Source: an uncultured Alphaproteobacteria bacterium
Lineage (GTDB): Bacteria > Pseudomonadota > Alphaproteobacteria > Caulobacterales > Hyphomonadaceae
Assembly: GCA_903831485.1 (NCBI GenBank)
Contig: CAIKXW010000055.1
Span: 1-12,637 of the forward strand
DNA length: 12,637 bases
Direction of reading: 5' to 3'
Part shown: in pieces, positions 1 through 6,198 of the stretch
How positions within the stretch are numbered: position 1 is the stretch's first letter
How the letters are laid out: each line of letters starts with the position of its first letter
The notes under the pieces: generated by a model
Seen by the model: the letters and a program-made list of their open reading frames with translations, nothing else
Databases searched by the model: none
What the model was told of the DNA's origin: nothing
Translations under genes and position numbers: made by a program

Positions 1-1
1 G

Positions 2-1042
2 CGGGTCAACCGCGCCTTCCCCTCGATGCTTGAGGGCGCTCAGGCCTGTCAGCAAACCTTCGATGCCCATGCAAGAGATGGCGTGACTTTCTCGCTTGAT
101 CTCGCGATGAGCCATCTCACGGCCGATATCATTTGCCGCACAGTTTTCAGCGCCAGCCTTGAAACGAGGGCGGCCCATGAGGTCTTCGCAGCCTTCACGA
201 CGTTCGAACGCAGCGTCGCTCAGGTGGAGATCCGTCGCCTGATAATGGACCGGGCCTGGACGAGTGTCCCGCAGCGCGATGACGTCCTCGCAGCCTGCGA
301 TACAATTCGGCGGCACCTCGGCGATTTGCTGGATACACATCTTGTTCCAGACGGCGCGCGGTTTGATGACATTGCCTCCTCGGTGATCGCAGCGCGCGAC
401 GACTTCACCCGCACGGCCTTCAATCGCGAGGAGCTCATCGATCAGCTGGGCGTGCTCTTCCTTGCGGGCCATGAGACGAGCGCGAGCGCGCTTACCTGGG
501 CTTTCTTCCTGCTGGCTGAGCAACCCGACCTCGTCGCGCGCGTGCGTGCTGAGATCCGCAAGGTGGTGGGTGATGGCGAGCCGCTCACCATAGAGGCCAC
601 CAGACACCTGCCCCTGACCCGCAATGTCTTTCGTGAAACGCTTAGGCTCTATCCGCCGATCACCTTCCTCCCGCGGGTCGCGATCGCTCCCACAACCATC
701 GGGCGACATCAGGTTCGCCGCGGCGCGCTCGTCATGGTTGCGCCTTGGGTATTGCATCGCCACGCAAGCTACTGGCGCAACCCGCATGTCTTCGATCCGG
801 ATCGCTTCCTGCCGGAGCGCGAGGCCGAGCTGACCTCAGGCGCCTATATTCCGTTTGGCCTTGGTCCCCGTGTCTGCGCGGGCGCCGCCTTTGCGCAGAC
901 CGAGGCGGTGCTGTTGATTGCTGAAATGTTCCGCCGCTTCGATTTCCATGTTGTCGATCCAGCGCGCGTGCGTCCAGCGGCGCGCCTGACCACCCGTCCA
1001 ACCGAACAGATCATGATGCGCGTGACTCGCGCAGACGCATGA
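2..1042 (+). CDS. Cytochrome P450, 5'-truncated by the window edge
   Basis: Heme-thiolate monooxygenase; the frame is open from base 2, so the true start lies upstream and roughly 90-120 residues are missing compared with the usual 400-480. Numbered from the Met at base 26: I-helix oxygen-activation motif AGHETS at 147-152, K-helix ETLR (ExxR) at 204-207, PERF-like DPDRF at 257-261, and heme loop FGLGPRVCAG at 277-286 with axial ligand Cys284. The overall look is of the E-class (CYP4/CYP110/CYP175-like) rather than the classical bacterial B-class type, an impression from motifs only. The stop overlaps the next start (ATGA, 1039-1042), so it is probably co-translated with the ATP-grasp protein. 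No ferredoxin or reductase is visible nearby. The substrate is unknown; its place beside crtB makes a carotenoid or other isoprenoid a reasonable guess (inference). P450 identity is near certain, function is not. Confidence 0.95.
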   Translation, partial: RVNRAFPSMLEGAQACQQTFDAHARDGVTFSLDLAMSHLTADIICRTVFSASLETRAAHEVFAAFTTFERSVAQVEIRRLIMDRAWTSVPQRDDVLAACDTIRRHLGDLLDTHLVPDGARFDDIASSVIAARDDFTRTAFNREELIDQLGVLFLAGHETSASALTWAFFLLAEQPDLVARVRAEIRKVVGDGEPLTIEATRHLPLTRNVFRETLRLYPPITFLPRVAIAPTTIGRHQVRRGALVMVAPWVLHRHASYWRNPHVFDPDRFLPEREAELTSGAYIPFGLGPRVCAGAAFAQTEAVLLIAEMFRRFDFHVVDPARVRPAARLTTRPTEQIMMRVTRADA

Positions 1043-2199
1043 CCACAGTGCTGCTCACGCTCGGCCGCCTTCCCAAGGCTCTTGACCTGGCGCGCGGTTT
1101 CAGTCGCGCAGGATCTCGTGTGATCGTGGCCGATCCCTTTGGCTGGACGCTGACCGGCGCATCGCGCCATGTCGCCCGCGAGTTCGCGGTGCCCCCGCCG
1201 AGCAAGGGTTCTGCTGAATATCTCGCCGCCCTCGCGGAGATTGTCGCACGCGAAAGCGTCGATCTCGTTGTGCCTGTCTCCGAGGAGACGATGCATGTCG
1301 CCTTCCTGCCTGACTTGCTCGGCGGGCGCGCGCGCGTATTCACCATGCCACCCGACCGCGTGCTCGCGGTGCACAACAAGGCGGGATTTGTCCGCGCGGC
1401 GACTGCGATGGGTCTTCCCGTACCCGACACCTGCCTACTCGGCGCGCCGGAGGCGAAGGCGCTGGCATCGGCCCACGCTGTGGTCGTGAAACCGGTCTTT
1501 TCATGCTCGGGACGTGGTGTGCGCATCCTGAGTCAAGGCGCTGCCCTGCCGGATGCTGATCCATCGACTCCGGCCATTGTGCAGCGTTTCATCGCGGGCC
1601 GTGAGCACAGCAGCTGTACGATCGCGCATGAAGGCCGGGTCGTCTCCACGATGATCTATCGTGGCACTGTCATGTCAGGATCTGTCGCGATCGCGTTCGA
1701 GCGGGTCGAGGCGCCGGCGATTGAGCGGTGGATCGAAATCTTTGTCCGCGCATCGGGCTGGACAGGATTTATCTCCTTCGATTTCATTGTCGACGCTGAT
1801 GACTGCGTGTTTGGCATCGAATGTAACCCGCGAACAACGAGCGGACTTCACTTCTGGCGGCCCGAAGACGTCGCTCGCGCCGTGCTCAGCCCGCAGACGA
1901 GCCCGCCAGTCGGGGTGCGTCGGCACAGCTACCTGCAGCAGTTCTACTCCTGCCTTACTGAAACACAGATGGCGATGTTTCGCGGCCGAGGCTTTCTTCA
2001 CCGGCTGGGTCGGCTCGTTGGCACGCGGGATGTCACATGGGACTGGCGCGACCCATGGCCATTCCTGAGCATGACCCTGACGTCCTGGCCGATCATCCGC
2101 ATGGCAGTTTCTCAGGGCGTCAGCTTCGGGGAGGCGGCAACGCATGACGTTGGCTGGTACGAACAGGCCGCCAACGCGCCCGATGCTCAGCCGTCGTGA
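1039..2199 (+). CDS. ATP-grasp family ligase-like protein
   Basis: 386 residues. An N-terminal Rossmann-like pre-ATP-grasp part (TVLLTLGR at 3-10, VIVADP at 28-33) is followed by the ATP-grasp fold: HNKAGF at 112-117, nucleotide-binding VVKP at 149-152 (Lys151), a glycine-rich SGRGV at 157-161, the acidic adenine-contact region near 180-190 (VQRFIAGRE), and the metal-binding end with FDF at 247-249 and IECNPRTTSG at 260-269 (Glu261, Asn263, Arg265). Family members activate a carboxylate as acyl-phosphate and join it to an amine, thiol or similar nucleophile. The C-terminal 100 residues (about 290-386) are rich in Trp/Arg and hydrophobic residues, lie outside the core, and I recognise nothing in them. 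The ATGA overlap with the P450 gene implies a shared job, perhaps conjugating a carboxylate made by the P450 (inference). It does not look like a housekeeping carbamoyl-phosphate, D-Ala-D-Ala or purine enzyme. Family call firm, substrate unknown. Confidence 0.88.
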   Translation: MTTVLLTLGRLPKALDLARGFSRAGSRVIVADPFGWTLTGASRHVAREFAVPPPSKGSAEYLAALAEIVARESVDLVVPVSEETMHVAFLPDLLGGRARVFTMPPDRVLAVHNKAGFVRAATAMGLPVPDTCLLGAPEAKALASAHAVVVKPVFSCSGRGVRILSQGAALPDADPSTPAIVQRFIAGREHSSCTIAHEGRVVSTMIYRGTVMSGSVAIAFERVEAPAIERWIEIFVRASGWTGFISFDFIVDADDCVFGIECNPRTTSGLHFWRPEDVARAVLSPQTSPPVGVRRHSYLQQFYSCLTETQMAMFRGRGFLHRLGRLVGTRDVTWDWRDPWPFLSMTLTSWPIIRMAVSQGVSFGEAATHDVGWYEQAANAPDAQPS

Positions 2200-2639
2200 T
2201 CGCGACAGCGGTGGCGACATGCGCGGTGCGATCGTCGATGTCCGGTAGGGCGACGCAATTTCGAGGCCTGCACGGAAAGGGCAAGGATCGCCCTGTATGG
2301 TGCGTGCATTGCGCCGTATCGCTCGCGCGTTGGTTGTGGGCGGGGTTCTCTGCAAGCGCCCCCACGGCGCTTACCGACATAGCGCTTGCGCGGACAAGAG
2401 ACAGGCAATTAGTCTCCGAGAATGTTGGATGCTGACCCGGTTGGGGCCCTCGCGAATTTTGATCCAGGCATGTCCCTGCGCGCGCTGGTCGTTGCCGACT
2501 GGGCTTTGGCTCTGCAGCGGGGACCAACCGGCCGGCGTGGTGATGCTCGCCGGCTATCGTCTCGACGCCCACGTTGCCACCTGCGCTGGTCTGTCGAGCG
2601 CGCTGTCCTGCGCCCATCCTGTTGAGCCGGAGCTGCTCC
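2200..2639. other. 440-bp gap upstream of crtB, no convincing gene
   Basis: Short frames exist here: a GTG frame at 2196-2435 whose GTGA overlaps the ATP-grasp stop, an ATG frame at 2422-2625, and antisense frames. None has both a good ribosome site and a recognisable protein. In most purple-bacterial clusters crtI ends directly at crtB, but I see no crtI-like text (no dinucleotide-binding or C-terminal GGGxHPGxG-type motif) and no tspO. The stretch may hold a crtB promoter or degraded sequence. The one clear structure is the hairpin at 2531-2554. No TGT-N12-ACA site was found by eye. Confidence 0.6.
2531..2554. repeat. Perfect 7-bp inverted repeat (hairpin) upstream of crtB
   Basis: GCCGGCG at 2531-2537 pairs with CGCCGGC at 2548-2554 across a 10-nt loop; a G-T pair can extend it by one. 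It lies 85 nt before the crtB start. No T-run follows, so a simple intrinsic terminator is unlikely. It could be a leader structure or chance in GC-rich DNA. Confidence 0.45.
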
Positions 2640-3692
2640 ATGCGTCCCAACGTACGCAAACCCGAACGTGCGACGCCTGCTGACCTGGCGACTTGCCGGC
2701 AGATGATCCGCACTGGTTCTCGCTCATTCTTTGTCGCGTCGCTGCTCCTGCCCGATGCTGTACGTGGAGGAGCCTACGCCCTCTATGCATTCTGTCGTCT
2801 GTCGGATGACACCATCGACGTGGACCATGGCGGCGAAGCGGGAATCGCGCGGCTCGCCGCTCGCCTCGATGCGATTTATGCTGGCGAGCCAGCCAACGCC
2901 GCAGTCGACAGGGCGCTTTTCGACGCTGTCGATCAGTACGCGCTGCCGCGTGCGCCGTTCGACGCCCTTCTGGAGGGCATGGCGTGGGATGCATCCGGGC
3001 GGGAATATGAAACGATCGAGGAGGTATATGACTATGCGGCGCGCGTCGCAGGCGCGGTCGGCGCGATGATGGCGACGCTGATGCGGACGCGTTCGCCGGA
3101 GATGGTTGCGCGGGCGTGCGATCTGGGCGTGGCCATGCAGCTGACGAACATTGCGCGGGATGTCGGTGAGGATGCGCGCAATGGACGTCTGTATCTCCCT
3201 CGCGCCTGGATGCGCGAGGCTGGCCTTGACCCCGTTTCGTGGCTCGCGCGTCCGGAGTTCAATCCCCAGGTCGCAGGGGTCGTGGAGCGCGTGCTTGAGC
3301 TCGCCCGTCAGCTCTACCAGCGCGCCGATCTCGGCATCGCCGGGTTGCCGCGCGCCTATCGCCCCGCGATCCGCGCGGCAAGGCTTCTTTATGCCGATAT
3401 TGGCGCCCGCGTCGCAATGCGCGGTCATGACTCCGTGTCCAGCAGGGCCATTGTGCCGACGTCTCGCAAGTTGCAGCTCCTGATGAAAGCACTGACACGC
3501 TCATGGCGGGCCCCGCCAGGCGCTGAGCTGGCGGCGCCTGCGCTGCCGCAGACCCAGTTTCTGGTTGATGCCGTTGTCGCCGGAACTGGCGTGCATGATG
3601 AGCAGGATTCAGCTCCGGGCCTGCAGCACGATATCAGGTGGGTGATCGAGTTGTTTGCTGCGCTCGACGAGCGGCCCCGGCGCTTGACCTGA
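2640..3692 (+). CDS. crtB: Phytoene synthase
   Basis: Condenses two geranylgeranyl diphosphates to 15-cis-phytoene, the first committed carotenoid step; peripheral membrane or cytosolic enzyme of the squalene/phytoene synthase family. The 350 residues carry SRSFFVASLLLP at 27-38, YALYAFCR at 46-53, first Asp-rich motif DDTID at 56-60, YDYAARVAGAVG at 130-141, and LTNIARDVGEDARNGRLYLP at 168-187 with second Asp motif DVGED at 174-178. Length fits the family (about 310-350). The frame is open to 2574, but the ATG at 2640 is chosen because GGAG (2629-2632) sits 7 nt before it and homologues start close to the SRSF region. It stands alone: crtI is not upstream, and crtC converges from the other side with 123 bp between. 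No key residue is missing. Confidence 0.95.
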   Translation: MRPNVRKPERATPADLATCRQMIRTGSRSFFVASLLLPDAVRGGAYALYAFCRLSDDTIDVDHGGEAGIARLAARLDAIYAGEPANAAVDRALFDAVDQYALPRAPFDALLEGMAWDASGREYETIEEVYDYAARVAGAVGAMMATLMRTRSPEMVARACDLGVAMQLTNIARDVGEDARNGRLYLPRAWMREAGLDPVSWLARPEFNPQVAGVVERVLELARQLYQRADLGIAGLPRAYRPAIRAARLLYADIGARVAMRGHDSVSSRAIVPTSRKLQLLMKALTRSWRAPPGAELAAPALPQTQFLVDAVVAGTGVHDEQDSAPGLQHDIRWVIELFAALDERPRRLT

Positions 3693-3815
3693 AGTGTGAC
3701 TTGTTGCTGGCTTTCATGTCGCTTGCGCCGGGTTGCGGTGTCGGGCGCGCGTCGCAGCCGTCGGGGCTTCAAAGTGTTGCAGCCGTGTCTCTAGCTGAAG
3801 GCTGTCCAGCCGCAG
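3693..3815. other. Convergent intergenic region crtB / crtC
   Basis: 123 bp between the crtB and crtC stop codons. In Rhodobacter-type clusters tspO often sits here; there is no room for it and no trace. Weak short complementary stretches occur (GGCT/AGCC near 3800), but there is no strong stem followed by T-rich sequence, so I do not call a terminator. Confidence 0.6.
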
Positions 3816-4850
3816 TCAACGCCCTCCGGCGAGGCGGGGCATGCGAAAGGGAAGCATGGCGCGCACGACGGGATTGCTGATCCGATCCAGTGACAACGTC
3901 TCGTGCATGATGTCTGCCGGCGCGCCGTCGACTTGTCCTGCAAGATGCGATCGGGCGTAGAACGGGGCATCCTCGAGCACGCGCACAAGCCTTGGCCCCG
4001 TTCCGCGATCGCCGCGAGCCGTGGGCTGCATCCGCCAGAAGGTTTTCGGCATCCTGGTCAGCGGCGGGGCGTGGATGGCGATATCTTCGCCGGTTGAATC
4101 GAATTTCAGAGCGAGGGATCGTTGTTCGCCATTCCGGAGCGTGACGTCATAGTAGACGATTGTCGCATCGTCGGCGACGTGGGAACGCGACCAGTCCCAG
4201 GAACGGAACCTGCGTTCGAGTGGTTCGTCGCCGCAGTTGCTGTCGAAATAGCCCTCTCCATTCCAGGATGTACCGTCTTCGAACTTCACTGCGACGCGTC
4301 CACGTGGAGCGATTGGTCGCCATACATGGCGGGCTTCTGCGTCCAGCGCGAACGTCTGGCCCGCGAGATAGTAGGGATGCAGCGTCACTGTCCCGCGGAG
4401 TCGGGAGGGTAGGGGGGCTGTCCACTCGTCGACGTTGATGCGAAGTGTTTCGCTCTCCCAGCTCATGCTGCTGCGGCTGATCGCGATCCTGTCCAAGTCG
4501 CGATCGAGGCTCCTGTGACCGCGTTCGGTCATCGCCCAGCGATTTCCCCTGACCGAATAGAGCGCGACATTCATGGCGCAGTGGTTTTCGGGATGCCGCC
4601 ACCCCGACCATGCGTAGTAGGGCGAGAAAACACTGCCGATGAAGGCGATGATTGTGAGACCATGCTGTTTGTCTTCGCTGAGCGCGTCGATGTACCACCA
4701 GGCATAGCCGCCTGATCCGACTGGAATGTCGAAGCGCGGTGCAGGAAGTCTGTTGCCAGGAGCAGGCGCACGCCAGTGAGATTCCGCCCCGCCGGTTTCG
4801 TTCAGGAACTCCGTCGACTTGACGGCGCCGGCGGTTGGTTGGTCGTTCAT
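3816..4850 (-). CDS. crtC: Carotenoid 1,2-hydratase (hydroxyneurosporene synthase)
   Basis: Adds water across the C-1,2 double bond of acyclic carotenoids (neurosporene, lycopene and derivatives), giving the tertiary 1-hydroxyl later methylated by CrtF; membrane-associated and cofactor-free. Family signatures, numbered from the ATG at 4850 (344 residues): GGYAWWYIDALSED at 47-60, FIGSVFSPYYAWSGWR at 70-85, HPENHCAMNVALY at 86-98, RGNRWAMTERG at 101-111, and the GEGYFDSNCGDEPLE region at about 198-212. A TTG two codons upstream is open, but the ATG is better placed after GAGGGG on the minus strand. That ATG overlaps the stop of the 127-codon frame at 4847-5230 (ATGA), so translation may be coupled. 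In related clusters crtD occupies that upstream position; here it does not. Transcribed against crtB and away from crtE. Confidence 0.95.
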   Translation of the reverse strand: MNDQPTAGAVKSTEFLNETGGAESHWRAPAPGNRLPAPRFDIPVGSGGYAWWYIDALSEDKQHGLTIIAFIGSVFSPYYAWSGWRHPENHCAMNVALYSVRGNRWAMTERGHRSLDRDLDRIAISRSSMSWESETLRINVDEWTAPLPSRLRGTVTLHPYYLAGQTFALDAEARHVWRPIAPRGRVAVKFEDGTSWNGEGYFDSNCGDEPLERRFRSWDWSRSHVADDATIVYYDVTLRNGEQRSLALKFDSTGEDIAIHAPPLTRMPKTFWRMQPTARGDRGTGPRLVRVLEDAPFYARSHLAGQVDGAPADIMHETLSLDRISNPVVRAMLPFRMPRLAGGR

Positions 4851-5230
4851 GCCCAACCCCTCGCCTTCGACACGGGAAGCTGCGCGTCCGTTCGCGTGAG
4901 TGCTGGTCGTCTTCTCCCCGCCTGCGCCATGTTCAGTTCACGCTCGCGCAGGTGGCTGAACATCGTCATCCTGCGTGGAGCGGGATCAGCATTTGCGAGG
5001 TCGTGAGTATGCTCGCTCGCGAGGGCGGATTTGACGAAGCCGCGTTGACCGGGTGAGTGGCGCAGGCGCCGGCGGGCGCTGAGGGCCCCCATCCCGGCTG
5101 TGCTGTACGCGCCCGCCGGAGGCATCCCGCGCCTCTCCACTTTGATCGCACGGACGCGACAGCCCGGTGCATTCGCGGTCGCCAGTTCCTGAAGTCCGCC
5201 ACCCTGAAGGGTGGCGCTGTCGTTGATCAT
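4847..5230 (-). CDS. Unknown 127-residue ORF in the usual crtD position
   Basis: I do not recognise this protein. Features supporting a real gene: ATG preceded by a good Shine-Dalgarno on the minus strand (GAGGA, 4 nt before the start); stop overlapping the crtC ATG in an ATGA at 4850-4847; GC-rich third codon positions (about 70 % by hand count, comparable with crtC); and a start lying 36 bp from the operator that divides it from crtE. The product is Arg-rich and basic, with no signal peptide, clear membrane segment or cofactor motif. The N-terminus begins MINDSATLQGGG; the middle holds RRRLRHSPGQR, the C-terminal third RRMTMFSHLRERELNMAQ. It lacks the FAD-binding GxGxxG and the GAGVP-type C-terminus of CrtD, so it is not an intact crtD. 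It could be a small accessory or regulatory protein, a frameshifted relic, or a GC-driven chance frame. Confidence 0.4.
   Translation of the reverse strand: MINDSATLQGGGLQELATANAPGCRVRAIKVERRGMPPAGAYSTAGMGALSARRRLRHSPGQRGFVKSALASEHTHDLANADPAPRRMTMFSHLRERELNMAQAGRRRPALTRTDAQLPVSKARGWA
4929..4963. repeat. 8-bp perfect inverted repeat ATGTTCAG / CTGAACAT
   Basis: ATGTTCAG at 4929-4936 and CTGAACAT at 4956-4963, with 19 nt between. It lies 79 nt upstream of the crtC start, inside the unknown minus-strand frame. The arm spacing does not fit PpsR. It may be a regulator site, an RNA hairpin ahead of crtC, or chance. Confidence 0.45.
5069..5119. repeat. 11-bp perfect inverted repeat
   Basis: CCGGCGGGCGC at 5069-5079 is the reverse complement of GCGCCCGCCGG at 5109-5119, with a 29-nt loop. 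It lies inside the unknown minus-strand frame between crtC and crtE. It would form a stable GC stem in RNA; no T-run follows on either side. Function unknown. Confidence 0.45.
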
Positions 5231-5247
5231 GGATTCCTCAAGGTCGA

Positions 5248-5276
5248 TTGACTGGACGCTAGCATGTGTCCAATCT
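5248..5276 (+). promoter_or_regulatory. Candidate crtE promoter (-35 / -10)
   Basis: TTGACT at 5248-5253 is a good -35 hexamer. A 17-nt spacer leads to CAATCT at 5271-5276, a poor -10. The -10 would fall inside the PpsR-type palindrome, the arrangement expected for repression. The -35 is suggestive; the exact -10 is uncertain. Confidence 0.3.
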
Positions 5277-5284
5277 GTCGGACA
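5267..5284. promoter_or_regulatory. PpsR/CrtJ-type operator, perfect TGT-N12-ACA
   Basis: TGTCCAATCTGTCGGACA matches the known PpsR/CrtJ consensus TGT-N12-ACA exactly, and its arms TGTCC/GGACA are a 5-bp inverted repeat. It sits 41 bp before the crtE ATG in the divergent region facing the minus-strand frame that leads to crtC. This is the place where crtD-crtE operators lie in Rhodobacter. It could repress both directions under oxygen or light. I found no second perfect site within the usual 7-8 bp spacing. Confidence 0.7.
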
Positions 5285-5325
5285 TAGGTCGGGGTGTCCC
5301 CGATCGACAAGTCCGGGAGACCGTC

Positions 5326-6192
5326 ATGACGCTACCTGCGCGTGTCGAAGCAGCGCTGAAGGCCGCAATCGACAGGGCAGACACGCCCAGCGCACCTCCC
5401 GGATTGATCAAGGCGCTTCGCTACGCGGTTTTCCCGGGCGGAGCTCGCGTGCGCCCGATGCTGTGCCTGGCTGTCGCGCGCGCCTGCGGCGACGACCGTC
5501 CCGAGATATCGGACGCAACGGCAGCCGCCGTCGAGCTCCTTCACTGCGCGTCCCTGGTTCACGACGATCTTCCATGTTTTGACAATGCCGGCTTCCGTCG
5601 CGGTAAGGTATCGGTCCACGCGGCGCATGGCGAACCGCTTGCCTTGCTTGCAGGCGACGCGTTGATCGTGATGGCCTTTGAGCGTCTGGCCGTCGTTGGG
5701 GCAGCTGAACCTGGTCGGATCGCGCCATTGATCGAGGCAATCGCCCGGGGCGTTGGCGCCCCCGCCGGGATTACCGCAGGCCAGGCATGGGAAAGCGAGT
5801 CCGTCGCTCCGCTCGAAATCTATCACCAAGCAAAGACAGGCGCCCTGTTTGTGGCGGCGACGACGTCCGGGGCGATTGCTGCGGGGTCGGACGGAACGCC
5901 GTGGCGGTTCCTCGGGGAAACCCTCGGCGCCGCCTATCAGGTCGCTGACGATCTGATGGATGCGGTCCAGTCTGGGCTCTGCGACAAGCCGGTGGGCCAG
6001 GACGCCCTTTTGCAGCGTCCAAATGTGGTCGCCGAGCGCGGTGTCCAGGGCGCGCTTGCAAAACTGGACGATCTGGTGGAGCAGGCCGTAGCCTCGGTCC
6101 CCGACTGCGATGGTGCTCAGGAAATGCGTGATCTGGTGAGGATGACTGCGATGCGCCTTGCCCCCAAACAGCTGTCACGCAGTGCCGCGTAG
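5326..6192 (+). CDS. crtE: Geranylgeranyl diphosphate synthase
   Basis: Trans-prenyltransferase that extends farnesyl diphosphate with isopentenyl diphosphate to the C20 GGPP, precursor of both carotenoids and the bacteriochlorophyll tail; cytosolic, Mg-dependent. The 288 residues show LRYAVFPGGARVRPML at 31-46, first Asp-rich motif DDLPCFD at 80-86, RRGKVSVH at 91-98, CrtE-typical AGQAWESE at 151-158, YHQAKTGALF at 166-175, and second Asp-rich motif DDLMD at 208-212. The frame is open to a GTG at 5266, but that codon abuts the PpsR palindrome, so translation from it would place the operator inside the gene. The ATG at 5326 has GGGAGA (5315-5320) 5 nt before it and is chosen. crtF follows after 6 bp, so the two form an operon. 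The catalytic motifs are complete. Confidence 0.95.
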   Translation: MTLPARVEAALKAAIDRADTPSAPPGLIKALRYAVFPGGARVRPMLCLAVARACGDDRPEISDATAAAVELLHCASLVHDDLPCFDNAGFRRGKVSVHAAHGEPLALLAGDALIVMAFERLAVVGAAEPGRIAPLIEAIARGVGAPAGITAGQAWESESVAPLEIYHQAKTGALFVAATTSGAIAAGSDGTPWRFLGETLGAAYQVADDLMDAVQSGLCDKPVGQDALLQRPNVVAERGVQGALAKLDDLVEQAVASVPDCDGAQEMRDLVRMTAMRLAPKQLSRSAA

Positions 6193-6198
6193 GCGCCT

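Noticed and set aside
844..1374. Long antisense frame across the P450/ATP-grasp junction (also the one at 1011-1526)
   Set aside because: It runs opposite to two strongly supported genes, reads as Arg/Ala-rich low-information protein, and has no recognisable motif; a GC-driven shadow.
2196..2435. 79-codon GTG frame overlapping the ATP-grasp stop (GTGA)
   Set aside because: The overlap is suggestive, but there is no Shine-Dalgarno in the preceding bases, third-position GC is ordinary, and no known protein is recognised. Kept only as a remark in the gap finding.
2120..2713. 197-codon antisense frame across the gap before crtB
   Set aside because: It overlaps the ends of the ATP-grasp gene and the crtB start, and its translation shows no family motif. 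No ribosome site was noted.
3795..3815. Possible terminator between crtB and crtC
   Set aside because: Only 4-5 bp of pairing with a tiny loop and no T-run on either strand.
5266..5325. Upstream GTG start for crtE
   Set aside because: It would place the PpsR-type palindrome inside the coding region. The ATG at 5326 has a better ribosome site and a family-like N-terminus.
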